From: Vibrio hepatarius | GTDB taxonomy: Bacteria; Pseudomonadota; Gammaproteobacteria; Enterobacterales; Vibrionaceae | NCBI RefSeq assembly: GCF_011806575.1 | Contig: NZ_JAATOO010000017.1 | Location: 43,625 to 107,624 of the forward strand | DNA length: 64,000 bases | Direction of reading: 5' to 3' | In this document: in pieces, positions 26,009-35,134 of the stretch | Layout of the letters: every line of letters begins with the position of its first letter | Numbering within the stretch: the first letter of the stretch is position 1 | Translations under genes and position numbers: made by a program | The notes under the pieces: generated by a model | Database searches by the model: none | The model's input: only the letters and a program-made list of their open reading frames with translations | Told to the model about the DNA's origin: nothing

Positions 26009-26232
26009 TTCATAAGCTTAGTTTGATTTTTATCTCTGCTACAAACACCGCGCTATAGCTTGTAGTTGATATTAATATTGATTACCTCATTTTGTTATCT
26101 CGATTCCAATTACACTTCCGACAAAAATAGCGACCATTAAGTGACTAGCGTCTAATTTGTCATATTTTCGATACAGGTCGGCGAGCAAATTGCATACACT
26201 CGGAACAGGGAGTTTTACGGGCTGATGTTCAT

Positions 26233-27912
26233 ATGTGGGATAAATTTGTCGCTTTGTCAGATGATAACCGTTCCGTTATCGCAAAGTTGGAGCCAGACGT
26301 TGATGTTGATAAGAACTTCGACCGTCGAGGTTTGTCTGATGCGTTGTCGTTAATTGGCGCAAGCCAGTTTTTCGTTCTCGAAGAGAGTGTCGAGGTATTT
26401 ATTAACCTGGCAAAAAACGGCAACCCAGAGGCATATGAAGGGACAACTATTGCCGAAGTCAGAGACGCTACGCTGGAAGTCGAGCTTAAAGATCACGATA
26501 TGTTGGCAGTCATCACTGTCACAGGTGCGTACAAAGGCCAACCTCTGAAAGGTCCGCAAATTGTTCAAGCGTTAGCAGAAGCCAAAATAAAACGAGGCAT
26601 TAACAAGCTTGCTCTGAAAAAAGTGTTAGTCATGAGCCACCAGCTCAATCCTGGTGAGCGCTTCACGCAAGCCGTCGCCAAAGGCACCGATCCAGTTCAA
26701 GGTCAGGACGCCAAGTTTATTCCCTTAGTCGAAGACCCCGCTAAACAAGTCCTTGCGCCTAAAGAAGGGCGGAGTGAAGGCAAAGTCGACATGCTGGATT
26801 TAGGTGAAACCATCAATGTGTCTGAGCATCAACCTGTGATGCGTCGAATGCCTGCAACACGCGGCAAACCAGGCATCACTGTACTCGGGCAAGTTATCCA
26901 TCCTAAACCTGGTAAAGATGCCTTACTCAAAGCGGGTAAAGGCACAGAAATTTCGTCTAAAGATCCGAATCTACTTATCGCGACCGTCTCAGGTATGCCG
27001 ACTTTCAAAGACCGCAGTGTCGATGTGAGTGACGCTCTGTGTTTACCTGAAATCGGCGTAGCGACAGGGCACGTGAAGTTCAAAGGTGATGTGATTGTAC
27101 TCGGTAACGTCGAGTCCGATATGATTGTTCGTGCGATGGGGAACATTACAATCGGTGGATTCATTGAGTCGGCGGACGTGCAGGCTCAGGGCGACATCCA
27201 AGTTGCAAAAGGGATCATTGGCCACAACTTATCGGAAACGGAACCACGAAGCTGTGTGGTGAAATCTGGCGGGAATATTACCGCGCAATACGCCCAATTT
27301 AGTGAGCTGCAAGCGGGTGAAGATATTCACCTCACCCTTCACTGCATGAACAGCGAAGTGAAGTGCGGTAAGAACCTTACCATTGCTGACGGGCCCGAGA
27401 AGCGCGGTACACTCAGCGGCGGCCACACAAAAGTCGGCGGAAAAATTACTTGTGTTGAACTTGGCGTTGAGGGCGACACCGCTACACACGTACAAGCGTT
27501 TGCCCGTTTCCAGATGTATAAAGACCGTCAAAACAAACTCAAAGAGCAATACAACCAAGCTCAAGAAGCAACGATGAAGTTGGTAAGAAAAGAGCTTGAG
27601 CTAAAGAAAACACCGAAATCGGAACGCGCTGAAGGACAAGAAGAAGCGTTGGAAAAAGAGAAACAACAAGCCAACGCACAGCTCGAAAAGGTTAAACTAG
27701 CGCGCGACTCCAATGAGCATGAGCTAAATAAAGCGCTAGAAGAAAATCGTATCGAGGTGAAAAGCAAAGTCTTTTCCCACGTTACGATTCAGTTTGGAGA
27801 AGAAAAAGTCATCACCAAACGTTCTCATGGGCCGAGTATTTTCTCATTTAATCAATACGAAATTAAGAGTACTTCATTGCTAGATGAAGAAGCGTTTGAA
27901 GAAGAATTGTAA
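26233..27912 (+). CDS. FapA/DUF342-family protein
   Basis: The 559-aa protein has an N-terminal FapA domain and a central right-handed beta-helix of short repeats (GHVKFKGDVIVLGNVESDMIVRAMGNITIGGFIE, roughly residues 275-310). A coiled coil of Lys/Glu-rich heptads follows (about 420-510), and the tail ends in EEEAFEEEL-like acid. No signal peptide is seen. The family is named after a Bacillus flagellar assembly protein, but its role in Vibrio is unknown. The last 61 bases overlap the convergent GNAT gene. Confidence 0.8.
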   Translation: MWDKFVALSDDNRSVIAKLEPDVDVDKNFDRRGLSDALSLIGASQFFVLEESVEVFINLAKNGNPEAYEGTTIAEVRDATLEVELKDHDMLAVITVTGAYKGQPLKGPQIVQALAEAKIKRGINKLALKKVLVMSHQLNPGERFTQAVAKGTDPVQGQDAKFIPLVEDPAKQVLAPKEGRSEGKVDMLDLGETINVSEHQPVMRRMPATRGKPGITVLGQVIHPKPGKDALLKAGKGTEISSKDPNLLIATVSGMPTFKDRSVDVSDALCLPEIGVATGHVKFKGDVIVLGNVESDMIVRAMGNITIGGFIESADVQAQGDIQVAKGIIGHNLSETEPRSCVVKSGGNITAQYAQFSELQAGEDIHLTLHCMNSEVKCGKNLTIADGPEKRGTLSGGHTKVGGKITCVELGVEGDTATHVQAFARFQMYKDRQNKLKEQYNQAQEATMKLVRKELELKKTPKSERAEGQEEALEKEKQQANAQLEKVKLARDSNEHELNKALEENRIEVKSKVFSHVTIQFGEEKVITKRSHGPSIFSFNQYEIKSTSLLDEEAFEEEL

Positions 27913-28385
27913 TCATGAAAAAGTGATTGCGGCTGGTTTGGCTCAGATTGACTTACCGCTTTCTGCATATAAACAAAATGCTCGTCTTGAGCAGAGATGA
28001 TGAATCCAAAGCGTTGATAGAGTGAGTGAACACGATTCCCCTGTAAGTGAACGAGTTTTATCGGCTTTTGTTTAAACTCTGCCTGTGCGACTACGGTATG
28101 GAGGGTTTTGCTACCTATTCCTTTTCCTTGCGTTTTCGGCAGCAAGAAAAAGCGTCCAAAGTAACAGTGCTCAGCCTGATCTTGAAAAAGATAACTCCCA
28201 ACGGCTTCGCCGTCATTTAAGATGATAACAGGACGAGCTTGCTGCCATTCCTGTTGATGGATGCTCATTTGTAATTGTTCATCCCAACCAAATACGGCTT
28301 CGATAGCGTCATATTCAGCCGCTTTCTTTAATTCAAACAGAAATGAAAAATCTTGTTCGTTTGCGGGACGGGTCGTTATCGACAT
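27852..28385 (-). CDS. GNAT-family N-acetyltransferase
   Basis: The 177-aa protein has the GNAT acetyl-CoA motif FLLPKTQGKGIGSKTL (about residues 80-95) and the C-terminal NRVHSLYQRFGF. The true fold ends near residue 142. The remaining Ser/Asn-rich tail (NSSSNASSSSNEVLL) is encoded opposite the acidic tail of the FapA-like protein, so it may be a frame extended by chance. It follows the exonuclease gene after 1 base, so the two are co-transcribed. Confidence 0.82.
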   Translation of the reverse strand: MSITTRPANEQDFSFLFELKKAAEYDAIEAVFGWDEQLQMSIHQQEWQQARPVIILNDGEAVGSYLFQDQAEHCYFGRFFLLPKTQGKGIGSKTLHTVVAQAEFKQKPIKLVHLQGNRVHSLYQRFGFIISAQDEHFVYMQKAVSQSEPNQPQSLFHDYNSSSNASSSSNEVLLISY

Positions 28386-28386
28386 T

Positions 28387-29001
28387 CTAACCTCGCTGCA
28401 CAGACAGCAGCTTTTCGACAGAGCGTTTATTGGTTTTTGCGATGGTTTGCATCAGTGAAAACGTGGGTGAGGCGATGCCTCTTTGCTCGAGATCATTCAC
28501 CATTAACATCCATAGCTTTGCAGTCATCTCTGCGTCTGCTAACGCACGGTGAAACACGCCGTCATGATCGATGTTTTTGTAGCGTACCAAATCGCCCAAT
28601 TTATGCGTCGGTGCGTGTTGGATTAGGCGACGAGAAATCAGCAGCGAGCAAGCAAACTCGCCAGTGTAACGTGTGTTCAAGCGTTCAAGTTCTGCGTCGA
28701 GAAAGCGCTTATCAAACGAAGCGTTGTGGGCCACTAAGTTGTCGCTGCCGATGAAGTGATTAAATTCTTCCATAACCTGCTCGCAACTCGGTGCACTAGC
28801 CAGCATTGCATTGCTGATCCCTGTATAGCTTTCGATAAACGAACTGACTCTAAACCCTGGATTCATTAGCTGCTGAAAGGTGTCGGCGACTTGCCCGTCA
28901 ACCAGTTTAACGGCACCAATTTCTATTGCTCGGTCACCCATATTGGGAGACAAGCCAGTGGTTTCAAAGTCGAGAACGATAACGGTGTTTGCAGCAGACA
29001 T
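28387..29001 (-). CDS. DEDDh 3'-5' exonuclease (DnaQ-like)
   Basis: The 204-aa protein has all the DEDDh residues: VLDFETTGL (Asp and Glu), NASFDKRFL (Asp), and HRALADAE (His and Asp). It resembles the proofreading subunit fold but lacks a polymerase-binding tail and is not DnaQ itself. ATG 29001 is chosen because AGGA lies about 8 bases upstream. It is co-transcribed with the GNAT gene. Confidence 0.85.
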   Translation of the reverse strand: MSAANTVIVLDFETTGLSPNMGDRAIEIGAVKLVDGQVADTFQQLMNPGFRVSSFIESYTGISNAMLASAPSCEQVMEEFNHFIGSDNLVAHNASFDKRFLDAELERLNTRYTGEFACSLLISRRLIQHAPTHKLGDLVRYKNIDHDGVFHRALADAEMTAKLWMLMVNDLEQRGIASPTFSLMQTIAKTNKRSVEKLLSVQRG

Positions 29002-29130
29002 GGAAGAGTTCCTGAGAAAATTATGCAATGCAAGAGTAGCATAATTCTATCTAGAAAAAGTCGCAAAAGGGGGGGATTCAGTAGCAATGACTCGGGCGTA
29101 TTGAGTCAAAAAAAGAAGCAGAGGGAGCGG

Positions 29131-29143
29131 TTTACAATGTAAA
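29131..29143. promoter_or_regulatory. parS2 site
   Basis: TTTACAATGTAAA is a full match, between the exonuclease start and the yegD end, about 8.5 kb from oriCII. It abuts a hairpin. Confidence 0.75.
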
Positions 29144-29145
29144 TA

Positions 29146-29173
29146 GCCAGCCTTGAATTTCACTCAGGCTGGC
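29146..29173 (-). terminator. hairpin after yegD
   Basis: The stem GCCAGCCT / AGGCTGGC (29146-29153 with 29166-29173) lies 11 bases beyond the yegD stop. The U-tract is weak because parS2 takes its place. Confidence 0.45.
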
Positions 29174-29184
29174 GAATTTTGTGG

Positions 29185-30537
29185 TTACTTAAAACATACT
29201 TCTGCCCAACGTGCGAGGCCAGCCGTGACTGAACCAAAATAGTTACCACTCACAACGGGAATGTTGGGTAAGGTTTCTTGTACCGCGCCGCGTAAAATCG
29301 GTGAGCGAGCGGAGCCTCCAGTCATAAAGATTGCGTCAGGTGTAACGCCGCCTTGCTCAACGGCTTCTTTCACAAGCTCTGCCATTTTCTGTTTTGGTGA
29401 TGCTATCGCCTCGACCATATCATTGAAGTGGATATCCACTTCAAGTTGCTCTGACAGTACCTGCATCATAACGCGATATTGTGGCTGTTCGGAAAGTGCA
29501 ATTTTCGCTTCTTCGGCCTGTCGGACGATTCGATAGCCTAATGTTTCGTGGAACACTTCCAGCAGCCTTGCCAGCTTTTCTGGCTCTTGTGCGTCTTTCT
29601 TCAGTTGGTTGAGCGTGGCCAAATTAGTGCGGGAATAGAAATCACTCTGTGCGTCGACGCTGTTAATCGCGATTGGGTTCCAAAACTGAATCGTCGGCAT
29701 CACAATATTCGCGGTGGTTTTACTACCAAGGCCAAAAGGCGTCATTAGCTGTTTGAACGCGAGCGCAATATCTAAGTCGTTACCACCTACTCGTTGGCCA
29801 CTGTGTGCCAACAGACTTTGCGTCCGATCCGCTTGCCCGCGCCAACTCGGTCCCATTTCAATTAAAGAACAGTCGGTGGTACCGCCGCCGATATCTACCA
29901 CTAGTACGGTTTTGTTTTCGTTAAGCGTCGCTTCGTATTCTAATCCTGCGGCGACAGGCTCGAACTGAAACTCGACATTTTTGAAGCCCGCACGTTTAGC
30001 CGCTTTAAGCAAAATACTTTCAGCTTGTTGGTTGGCGGCGTCGCTGTCTCTGCCGTGGAAGTTAACCGGACGACCGATTACGGTATCAGTGATGATTTGG
30101 TTGGCATTAGCTTCCGCATTGCGTTTGATGTTATCCATCATGGCGCAAACGAGATCTTCAAAGAAACTGACTTGGACATCACGCAGACCTGATGCGCCCA
30201 AAAAAGATTTTGGTGACTTTACATAGTAAGTATCACTTGGGTCTTCGAGATACAGATCCAAAGCCGCGTTGCCAAAGGCTAGGTCTGAGGCTTCAAGTTC
30301 GATACTTTCTTCGCGATTAAGGGCGATTGCACGTCTTAATACTTGCTCACCAATTCCATCGTAAGGCTTGATATCGCGAAACTTAAATAAGTACTCAGCA
30401 ACGGACTCACGCGTCGGTGCTGCCAGCGTGGACGGAATATAAACGTTATCGCCTTCTAGCTTTAAAAGTTCTGGTTTGCCGTGTTCCATTTTTGCCACAG
30501 AACAGTTTGCTGTACCGTAGTCAAAGCCAATAAACAT
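29185..30537 (-). CDS. yegD: Hsp70-family chaperone-like protein YegD
   Basis: The 450-aa protein has the actin/Hsp70 ATPase fold: phosphate 1 loop MFIGFDYGTANCSVA, phosphate 2 loop VLVVDIGGGTTDCSL (about residues 209-223), and the adenosine loop FMTGGSARSPI (about 402-412). It stops after the ATPase domain, without a peptide-binding domain. This is the layout of E. coli YegD. GGAGG precedes the start. Its role is unproven. Confidence 0.9.
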   Translation of the reverse strand: MFIGFDYGTANCSVAKMEHGKPELLKLEGDNVYIPSTLAAPTRESVAEYLFKFRDIKPYDGIGEQVLRRAIALNREESIELEASDLAFGNAALDLYLEDPSDTYYVKSPKSFLGASGLRDVQVSFFEDLVCAMMDNIKRNAEANANQIITDTVIGRPVNFHGRDSDAANQQAESILLKAAKRAGFKNVEFQFEPVAAGLEYEATLNENKTVLVVDIGGGTTDCSLIEMGPSWRGQADRTQSLLAHSGQRVGGNDLDIALAFKQLMTPFGLGSKTTANIVMPTIQFWNPIAINSVDAQSDFYSRTNLATLNQLKKDAQEPEKLARLLEVFHETLGYRIVRQAEEAKIALSEQPQYRVMMQVLSEQLEVDIHFNDMVEAIASPKQKMAELVKEAVEQGGVTPDAIFMTGGSARSPILRGAVQETLPNIPVVSGNYFGSVTAGLARWAEVCFK

Positions 30538-30756
30538 AAAACCTCCAAGCGCAGAAAAAGGTCGGCAATGCTACCGTAATGAGCAGGGGAATACTACCTT
30601 CGCGCTGTATTGTTCACTTTTGCAAATTGACAGTTTTATTTTGTTCTACCTGTTATCAACAGACTTAGATCTCAACTGAGTGGCTGGATTACTGCTAACA
30701 TTGACTAAATAACCATCGATTTTGTTGTTCCACCATGAACTAAAGAAGGGGTTTAT

Positions 30757-31002
30757 ATGTTAGGTGAAGACCATTCTCTGTTAAAAGAATTTCCTGAATA
30801 CAAAGACACTATTACCGCACTAGCAAAATCTGACGAAACGTTTTTTGATGAGATGAAACAATACGACCTATTGGATAAAGAGATCCGAAAATTAGAACTA
30901 AGGGATTCCCCTATTAGTGACGAAGAAATGCTTAAGATGAAGCAAAATCGAGCTGCGATGAAAGACGAACTCCACGTGAGAATACAAAGTGCAGCACAAT
31001 AG
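30757..31002 (+). CDS. YdcH/DUF465-family small protein
   Basis: The 81-aa cytoplasmic helical hairpin has HSLLKEFPEYKDTITAL at the start and charged Lys/Glu heptads (LDKEIRKLELRD and MKDELHVRIQ). It matches the YdcH family, whose function is unknown. It stands alone, with a terminator after it. Confidence 0.82.
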   Translation: MLGEDHSLLKEFPEYKDTITALAKSDETFFDEMKQYDLLDKEIRKLELRDSPISDEEMLKMKQNRAAMKDELHVRIQSAAQ

Positions 31003-31028
31003 CAACGAGTATTGTTATGTTGAAATCT

Positions 31029-31055
31029 AAAGGCGCGTTTGCGCCTTTTCTGTTT
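31029..31055 (+). terminator. intrinsic terminator
   Basis: The stem AAAGGCGC / GCGCCTTT (31029-31036 with 31041-31048) with GTTT loop is followed by TTCTGTTTTT. Confidence 0.85.
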
Positions 31056-31121
31056 TTGTTACAAATGTAAAAAGCGTGATAATCTGTCTGAACAATTAAT
31101 AATTGCAAAGATAGTGAGCTG

Positions 31122-31742
31122 ATGAATACCGCGTTGCTGGGGATGTTTATTCCCACCTTTTTCTTCGTTTCAATCACACCAGGGATGTGTATGACCCTCG
31201 CCCTGACACTTGGCATGAGTGTCGGTTACAAGCGTACGTTATGGATGATGGTCGGTGAACTGGTCGGTGTGGGGTTAGTGGCTGTTGCGGCCGTGTTGGG
31301 GATAGCGGCGATAATGCTTAACTACCCTTGGTTGTTTGTCGCGTTAAAACTGATTGGTGGCGGTTACCTGTTTTATTTGGGCATTCAAATGTGGCGTTCT
31401 CGCGGTAAACTGGCGATCAACATGGACGACAGCCCAAGCGCACCGCAAAGTGATTGGGATCTTGTGGTGCAGGGATTTGTAACGGCAATAGCCAACCCAA
31501 AAGGCTGGGCGTTTATGATTTCGTTGCTGCCACCGTTCATCGACCAAAACGCAGACCTTGCGCCGCAACTTGTCGTATTGGTAGCGATCATTTTGTTTTT
31601 CGAGTTTGTCTGTATGACGCTTTACGCGACGGGTGGTAAAGGATTAAAACGCGTATTAGGACATTCACAAAACGTGCGCTTGATGAATCGTATTGCGGGA
31701 TCGCTGATGATGACTGTCGGCGTTTGGCTGTTACTCAGTTAG
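31122..31742 (+). CDS. LysE/RhtB-family amino acid exporter
   Basis: The 206-aa inner-membrane protein has about six helices and the LysE signature FFFVSITPGMCMTLALTLGMSVG near the N-terminus, with GGGYLFYLGIQMWRS after the third helix. These proteins export amino acids such as lysine, homoserine or threonine. The substrate here is unknown. Confidence 0.87.
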   Translation: MNTALLGMFIPTFFFVSITPGMCMTLALTLGMSVGYKRTLWMMVGELVGVGLVAVAAVLGIAAIMLNYPWLFVALKLIGGGYLFYLGIQMWRSRGKLAINMDDSPSAPQSDWDLVVQGFVTAIANPKGWAFMISLLPPFIDQNADLAPQLVVLVAIILFFEFVCMTLYATGGKGLKRVLGHSQNVRLMNRIAGSLMMTVGVWLLLS

Positions 31743-31774
31743 TCAACTCACTGCCTTATTCATTCTAACGTTTA

Positions 31775-31800
31775 AAAGCGACCGCGGAGGTCGCTTTTTT
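31775..31800 (+). terminator. intrinsic terminator of lysE-family gene
   Basis: A 9-bp stem AAAGCGACC / GGTCGCTTT (31775-31783 with 31789-31797) is followed by a T-run. Confidence 0.88.
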
Positions 31801-31884
31801 GTTACCTGTGGTTTGTGAATCTTGTTCATCTGTACAACAATTGCTCTACTTTACTCACGTGATTGCAAAGCTTCTAGGGTGAAT

Positions 31885-32442
31885 ATGCGCAGAATAAACG
31901 TAGTAGGAACGAGTGGAAGCGGTAAATCTACCTTCAGCCGACAGCTGGCACTAGCGCTTAACTGTCCGCATATTGAAATGGATCGCCTGTACTGGAAAAA
32001 GAACTGGCAAGGAACAAGCGACGAAGAGTTACTCAAAAAGCTGTCGGATGCTTTATCGGCTGAACATTGGGTGCTTGACGGCAACTACAATCGTACCAGA
32101 GCAGTGAAATGGAAGGATGTGGATACCATTGTATGGGTCGATTACTCCTTTCTACGAACTCTTTTTCAAGCAACAACCCGAGCATTTCACCGTTGTGTCA
32201 GTGGCAAAGAGATATGGCCGAATACCAACAATGTGGAAACATTCTCTCGCTCACTGTTTAGTCGTGACTCGATTTTGCTGTGGACATTAAAGACATATCA
32301 CTCCAACCGGCAACGTTATGTGGAGGATATGGCAAACGAAGATTACCAGCATATTCGTTTTATTCGTCTCTCTTCTCCACGCATGGCACAAGAGTTTTTG
32401 CAGCAGATTAGCGAATCTCCAGATGTAAAAAAGCCCGCGTAG
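31885..32442 (+). CDS. P-loop kinase-like protein (FlaR/adenylate-kinase group)
   Basis: The 185-aa protein starts MRRINVVGTSGSGKSTFSRQLA, with Walker A at residues 8-15. It continues IEMDRLYWKKNW, then LDGNYNRTRAVKW, a layout seen in proteins annotated as DNA topology modulation protein (FlaR) or adenylate-kinase-like. These probably phosphorylate a small molecule. ATG 31885 is chosen because AGGGTGA is placed correctly; an upstream frame extension lacks a site. The last codons form one arm of the terminator. Confidence 0.8.
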   Translation: MRRINVVGTSGSGKSTFSRQLALALNCPHIEMDRLYWKKNWQGTSDEELLKKLSDALSAEHWVLDGNYNRTRAVKWKDVDTIVWVDYSFLRTLFQATTRAFHRCVSGKEIWPNTNNVETFSRSLFSRDSILLWTLKTYHSNRQRYVEDMANEDYQHIRFIRLSSPRMAQEFLQQISESPDVKKPA

Positions 32443-32458
32443 TCGCGGGCTCTTTTGT
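32431..32458. terminator. bidirectional terminator overlapping a stop codon
   Basis: An 8-bp stem AGCCCGCG / CGCGGGCT (32432-32439 with 32444-32451) has the TAG stop of the kinase gene in its 4-base loop. T-rich sequence lies on one side and a run of As on the other, so it ends both this gene and the convergent chemoreceptor. Confidence 0.85.
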
Positions 32459-32465
32459 TCCACAA

Positions 32466-32478
32466 TTTACACCGTAAA
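32466..32478. promoter_or_regulatory. parS2-like site (one mismatch)
   Basis: TTTACACCGTAAA has C where the consensus has T. It overlaps the stop codon of the chemoreceptor gene, encoding Phe-Thr-Val-stop. Confidence 0.35.
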
Positions 32479-34128
32479 TCGGTCGACAAGATCGTACAAC
32501 TGAGCGGCTCGCTGGTTAAGCTCTTGACTGCCTGAACGGTTCTCGTTCGCCAACTCTGCAGACTGAGAACTTTGGTCCGAAATGACAACCACGCGTTGAG
32601 ATATCTCGTGACCAACAATACTTTGTTCTTCAGTGGCGGTGGCGATCAGGGCATTCATATCCATAATCGTGCCGATGGACTCTTGAATCTTCACTAAAGC
32701 CTGAGCGGCTGAATTGGCTTCTTCTACCGTGCTGGTACTCAAGGTTTGGCTCGAGTCCATGGCTTTCACTGCGGCATCAGACGCCGATTTGAGTTGCTCA
32801 ATCATCTGATGTATTTCACCAGTACTCTCTTGCGTGCGACTCGCAAGTTTGCGCACTTCGTCTGCGACGACGGCAAAACCACGACCTTGCTCCCCGGCTC
32901 GTGCCGCTTCAATCGCGGCATTAAGGGCGAGTAGGTTGGTTTGCTCGGCGATGTCTTGAATCACACCTAATGAAACTGCAATGTTTTTCACGTTGCCCTC
33001 GAGGTGAGAAATGACGTTGCTCGCTTGTGAGACTTCCTGGGCGAGTGCTTCTACCGATTTAGCCGCAGAGTTGACGATATCCTGTGCGTCTTTGGCATTG
33101 TCATCCGCTTCTTTCGCTGACTGCGCCGCCTGGCTCGCGTTATTGGAGATCTCGGTCGCTGTCGTCGTTAGCTCTGTCATTGCGGTGGCTACTTGTTCTG
33201 TCTCCTCGCGTTGACCAGAGGCTAACTCATCGACTTGTGTAGCCCTGCCAGACATGCTGTTGGTTTCGTTGACGACTTGTTGGCCGACTTCGCTCACGCT
33301 GCGGATAATAGATTGCAGACTCGCGACAAAAGCATTGAAGCTCTCGCTTAATCGAGAAAACTCAGGTGCGCTGAAGGCTTCCATACGCGCGGTAAGGTCG
33401 GCCTCACCCGTTGCAAATGCACTGATTGAATCGTCAAATTTTTTCAAGGGCTGCATGATGCTTCTGTTCACCACCACAGCAAACAATGCAACGATTGCAG
33501 AGATCACAATACAGAAAAGGAAAATAGTCGATAGGGTTGCTTCTAATGCTTCCGTGGAGGTTTGTTCCATATTCGCGATCACTGCATCAACGTCATCGGT
33601 ATAAAACCCTGTACCTAGCATAACGTCCCATTCAGGGATGAAGACCGAAAAGCTGAGTTTCGGCAAGGCTTCGGTTTCTCCCAGTTTTGGAAAGTAATAG
33701 GTGGTGTAGTCACCAGTTTTGGCATTTCGAATCAGGTCTTGAATCAGGAAGTTGCCTTTCTTGTCTTGCAAGTCCCAAAAGCTTTCACCGATACCTTTCT
33801 CGTTGTTGCCAACAGCGATTCGTACCCCTTTTGAATCGTAGACAAAGATGTATCCGGTTTCACCGTATTCTAAACTTTTTAGTATTGGCAGTGCGTCTTC
33901 ACGTGGTGCTCCTTGCTTTAAAAGCGGTTCAACTGACGATGTCGCCAGTTGGAGGAACTGTTTTAGCTCAGTTTTTTTTATATCCATCATGTTTTGGCGA
34001 GTAATTTCGGCCTGCTCACGATTAAGGTCGTTGGTTTTCACGTAAGTGACGCTCAACATACCGATGGTAATCACGAGTAGGGGGATCAGCGCTAAAACGT
34101 ATAGACGGTTTTTTATGCTCAGACTCAT
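32467..34128 (-). CDS. methyl-accepting chemotaxis protein, sCache sensor
   Basis: The 553-aa receptor has a first membrane helix (about 10-30), a periplasmic single Cache domain (about 35-185, including [18 protein letters not shown]), a second helix (about 198-218) and a HAMP region. The signalling hairpin ends in the conserved tip ([34 protein letters not shown], about 390-425). No C-terminal receptor pentapeptide is seen; the end is YDLVDRFTV. Ligand unknown; this Cache type often senses small organic acids. Confidence 0.92.
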   Translation of the reverse strand: MSLSIKNRLYVLALIPLLVITIGMLSVTYVKTNDLNREQAEITRQNMMDIKKTELKQFLQLATSSVEPLLKQGAPREDALPILKSLEYGETGYIFVYDSKGVRIAVGNNEKGIGESFWDLQDKKGNFLIQDLIRNAKTGDYTTYYFPKLGETEALPKLSFSVFIPEWDVMLGTGFYTDDVDAVIANMEQTSTEALEATLSTIFLFCIVISAIVALFAVVVNRSIMQPLKKFDDSISAFATGEADLTARMEAFSAPEFSRLSESFNAFVASLQSIIRSVSEVGQQVVNETNSMSGRATQVDELASGQREETEQVATAMTELTTTATEISNNASQAAQSAKEADDNAKDAQDIVNSAAKSVEALAQEVSQASNVISHLEGNVKNIAVSLGVIQDIAEQTNLLALNAAIEAARAGEQGRGFAVVADEVRKLASRTQESTGEIHQMIEQLKSASDAAVKAMDSSQTLSTSTVEEANSAAQALVKIQESIGTIMDMNALIATATEEQSIVGHEISQRVVVISDQSSQSAELANENRSGSQELNQRAAQLYDLVDRFTV

Positions 34129-34296
34129 ACTAACTTCCTGTCTTGAATTATCCCTGAGAGAGATTCTTTAACTAATAAAACAATGAGTTACTACTAACAC
34201 ATTAGTTTGTTTTATAGCTTAACTAAAAGTTTAGAGCCGGACTGTGAAACGAAGTGGGTAAATGTATACTTAGTGTTGGATAATGGCGTAGGAATG

Positions 34297-34680
34297 TTAA
34301 GAACATTGGTTGTTGTCACACTTTCTACTGCCGAGAATCCACTTTGAAACCGAATAGCGATTGTTGGCAAAGCGTAGGTAAGCCCAATCGGCGATCGGTT
34401 TGATGAGTGGCCAGCGTAATGGCGCATACATCCAGCCTTTACCAACCAATTTCCACGCTTGGTAAGTGACATCTAAGCCAAGCCATAAGCGGTCGTACTC
34501 GTCTAAGGCATGCAAGATGGTTGCTGCTTTTTGCGCGTCGATTTGTGGGTAGTGCTCAAAGTCAGGATGAAAGATATCCACCAATATGATGCGATTGGCT
34601 TTGTCGTACTGCTTAAGAGCACGCATTTCTCTCGCGCAAATCGGGCAAGTACCATCATAAAATATGGTGAGATTTTTCAT
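34297..34680 (-). CDS. DCC-family (DUF393) thiol protein
   Basis: The 127-aa protein starts MKNLTIFYDGTCPICAREM, with the CxxC pair at residues 12 and 15 and Asp-Gly before it. The later WLGLDVTYQAWKLVGKGW is typical of DUF393, annotated as DCC thiol-disulfide oxidoreductase. AAAGGA precedes ATG 34680. The role is unknown and no partner is adjacent. Confidence 0.82.
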   Translation of the reverse strand: MKNLTIFYDGTCPICAREMRALKQYDKANRIILVDIFHPDFEHYPQIDAQKAATILHALDEYDRLWLGLDVTYQAWKLVGKGWMYAPLRWPLIKPIADWAYLRFANNRYSVSKWILGSRKCDNNQCS

Positions 34681-34692
34681 TTTTCCTTTCAA

Positions 34693-35130
34693 CTCTCATA
34701 GCGACATTGATTGCTTCTATTAAGTTTAGCTTACGTGATTTTGCTAAGTTCGGTTAAAACGGCACTCGATTTATTTTCGTGTGTTATTTATTGTCAATAC
34801 GCATCTGCTTAACTTATAAATCACGTTGGGTATTAATATATTAATAAAGTTAAAATCAGTAATGTTTAATTTAGACAATACTGTTTTTGTGCAACTTAAT
34901 GTTATAAACAATATTAACAACCTGTAGATGTGAATAAATTAATGTCGTAGCTGATTCATATGTTTTATTATATATTTTTATTGTCATATAAGAATAAAAA
35001 TATATTTGAATTTAGTTATTGTGTTTTTGGACCTAATAATTAAATAAATTTCAGATAGTTTACCAAAACATGACATTTCTATCATTGCTTTCAACAAGTC
35101 TTAACCTGAATTTACGTTTTGTAGGAAAAC
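34693..35130. other. long AT-rich intergenic region before the RND genes
   Basis: About 440 bases hold no gene that I can see. The base content is strikingly AT-rich, as expected for a promoter silenced by H-NS-type proteins. It contains a perfect 12-bp inverted repeat, listed separately. Confidence 0.5.
34971..35004. repeat. perfect AT-only inverted repeat
   Basis: TATATTTTTATT (34971-34982) is matched by AATAAAAATATA (34993-35004) across a 10-base loop. It lies about 130 bases upstream of the efflux operon. It could be an operator or a silencer element; no U-tract rule applies, as both arms are AT. Confidence 0.5.
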
Positions 35131-35134
35131 ATGA

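Noticed and set aside
31064..31075. TTACAAATGTAA as a parS2-like site
   Set aside because: Two bases at the centre instead of one; spacing does not fit the consensus.
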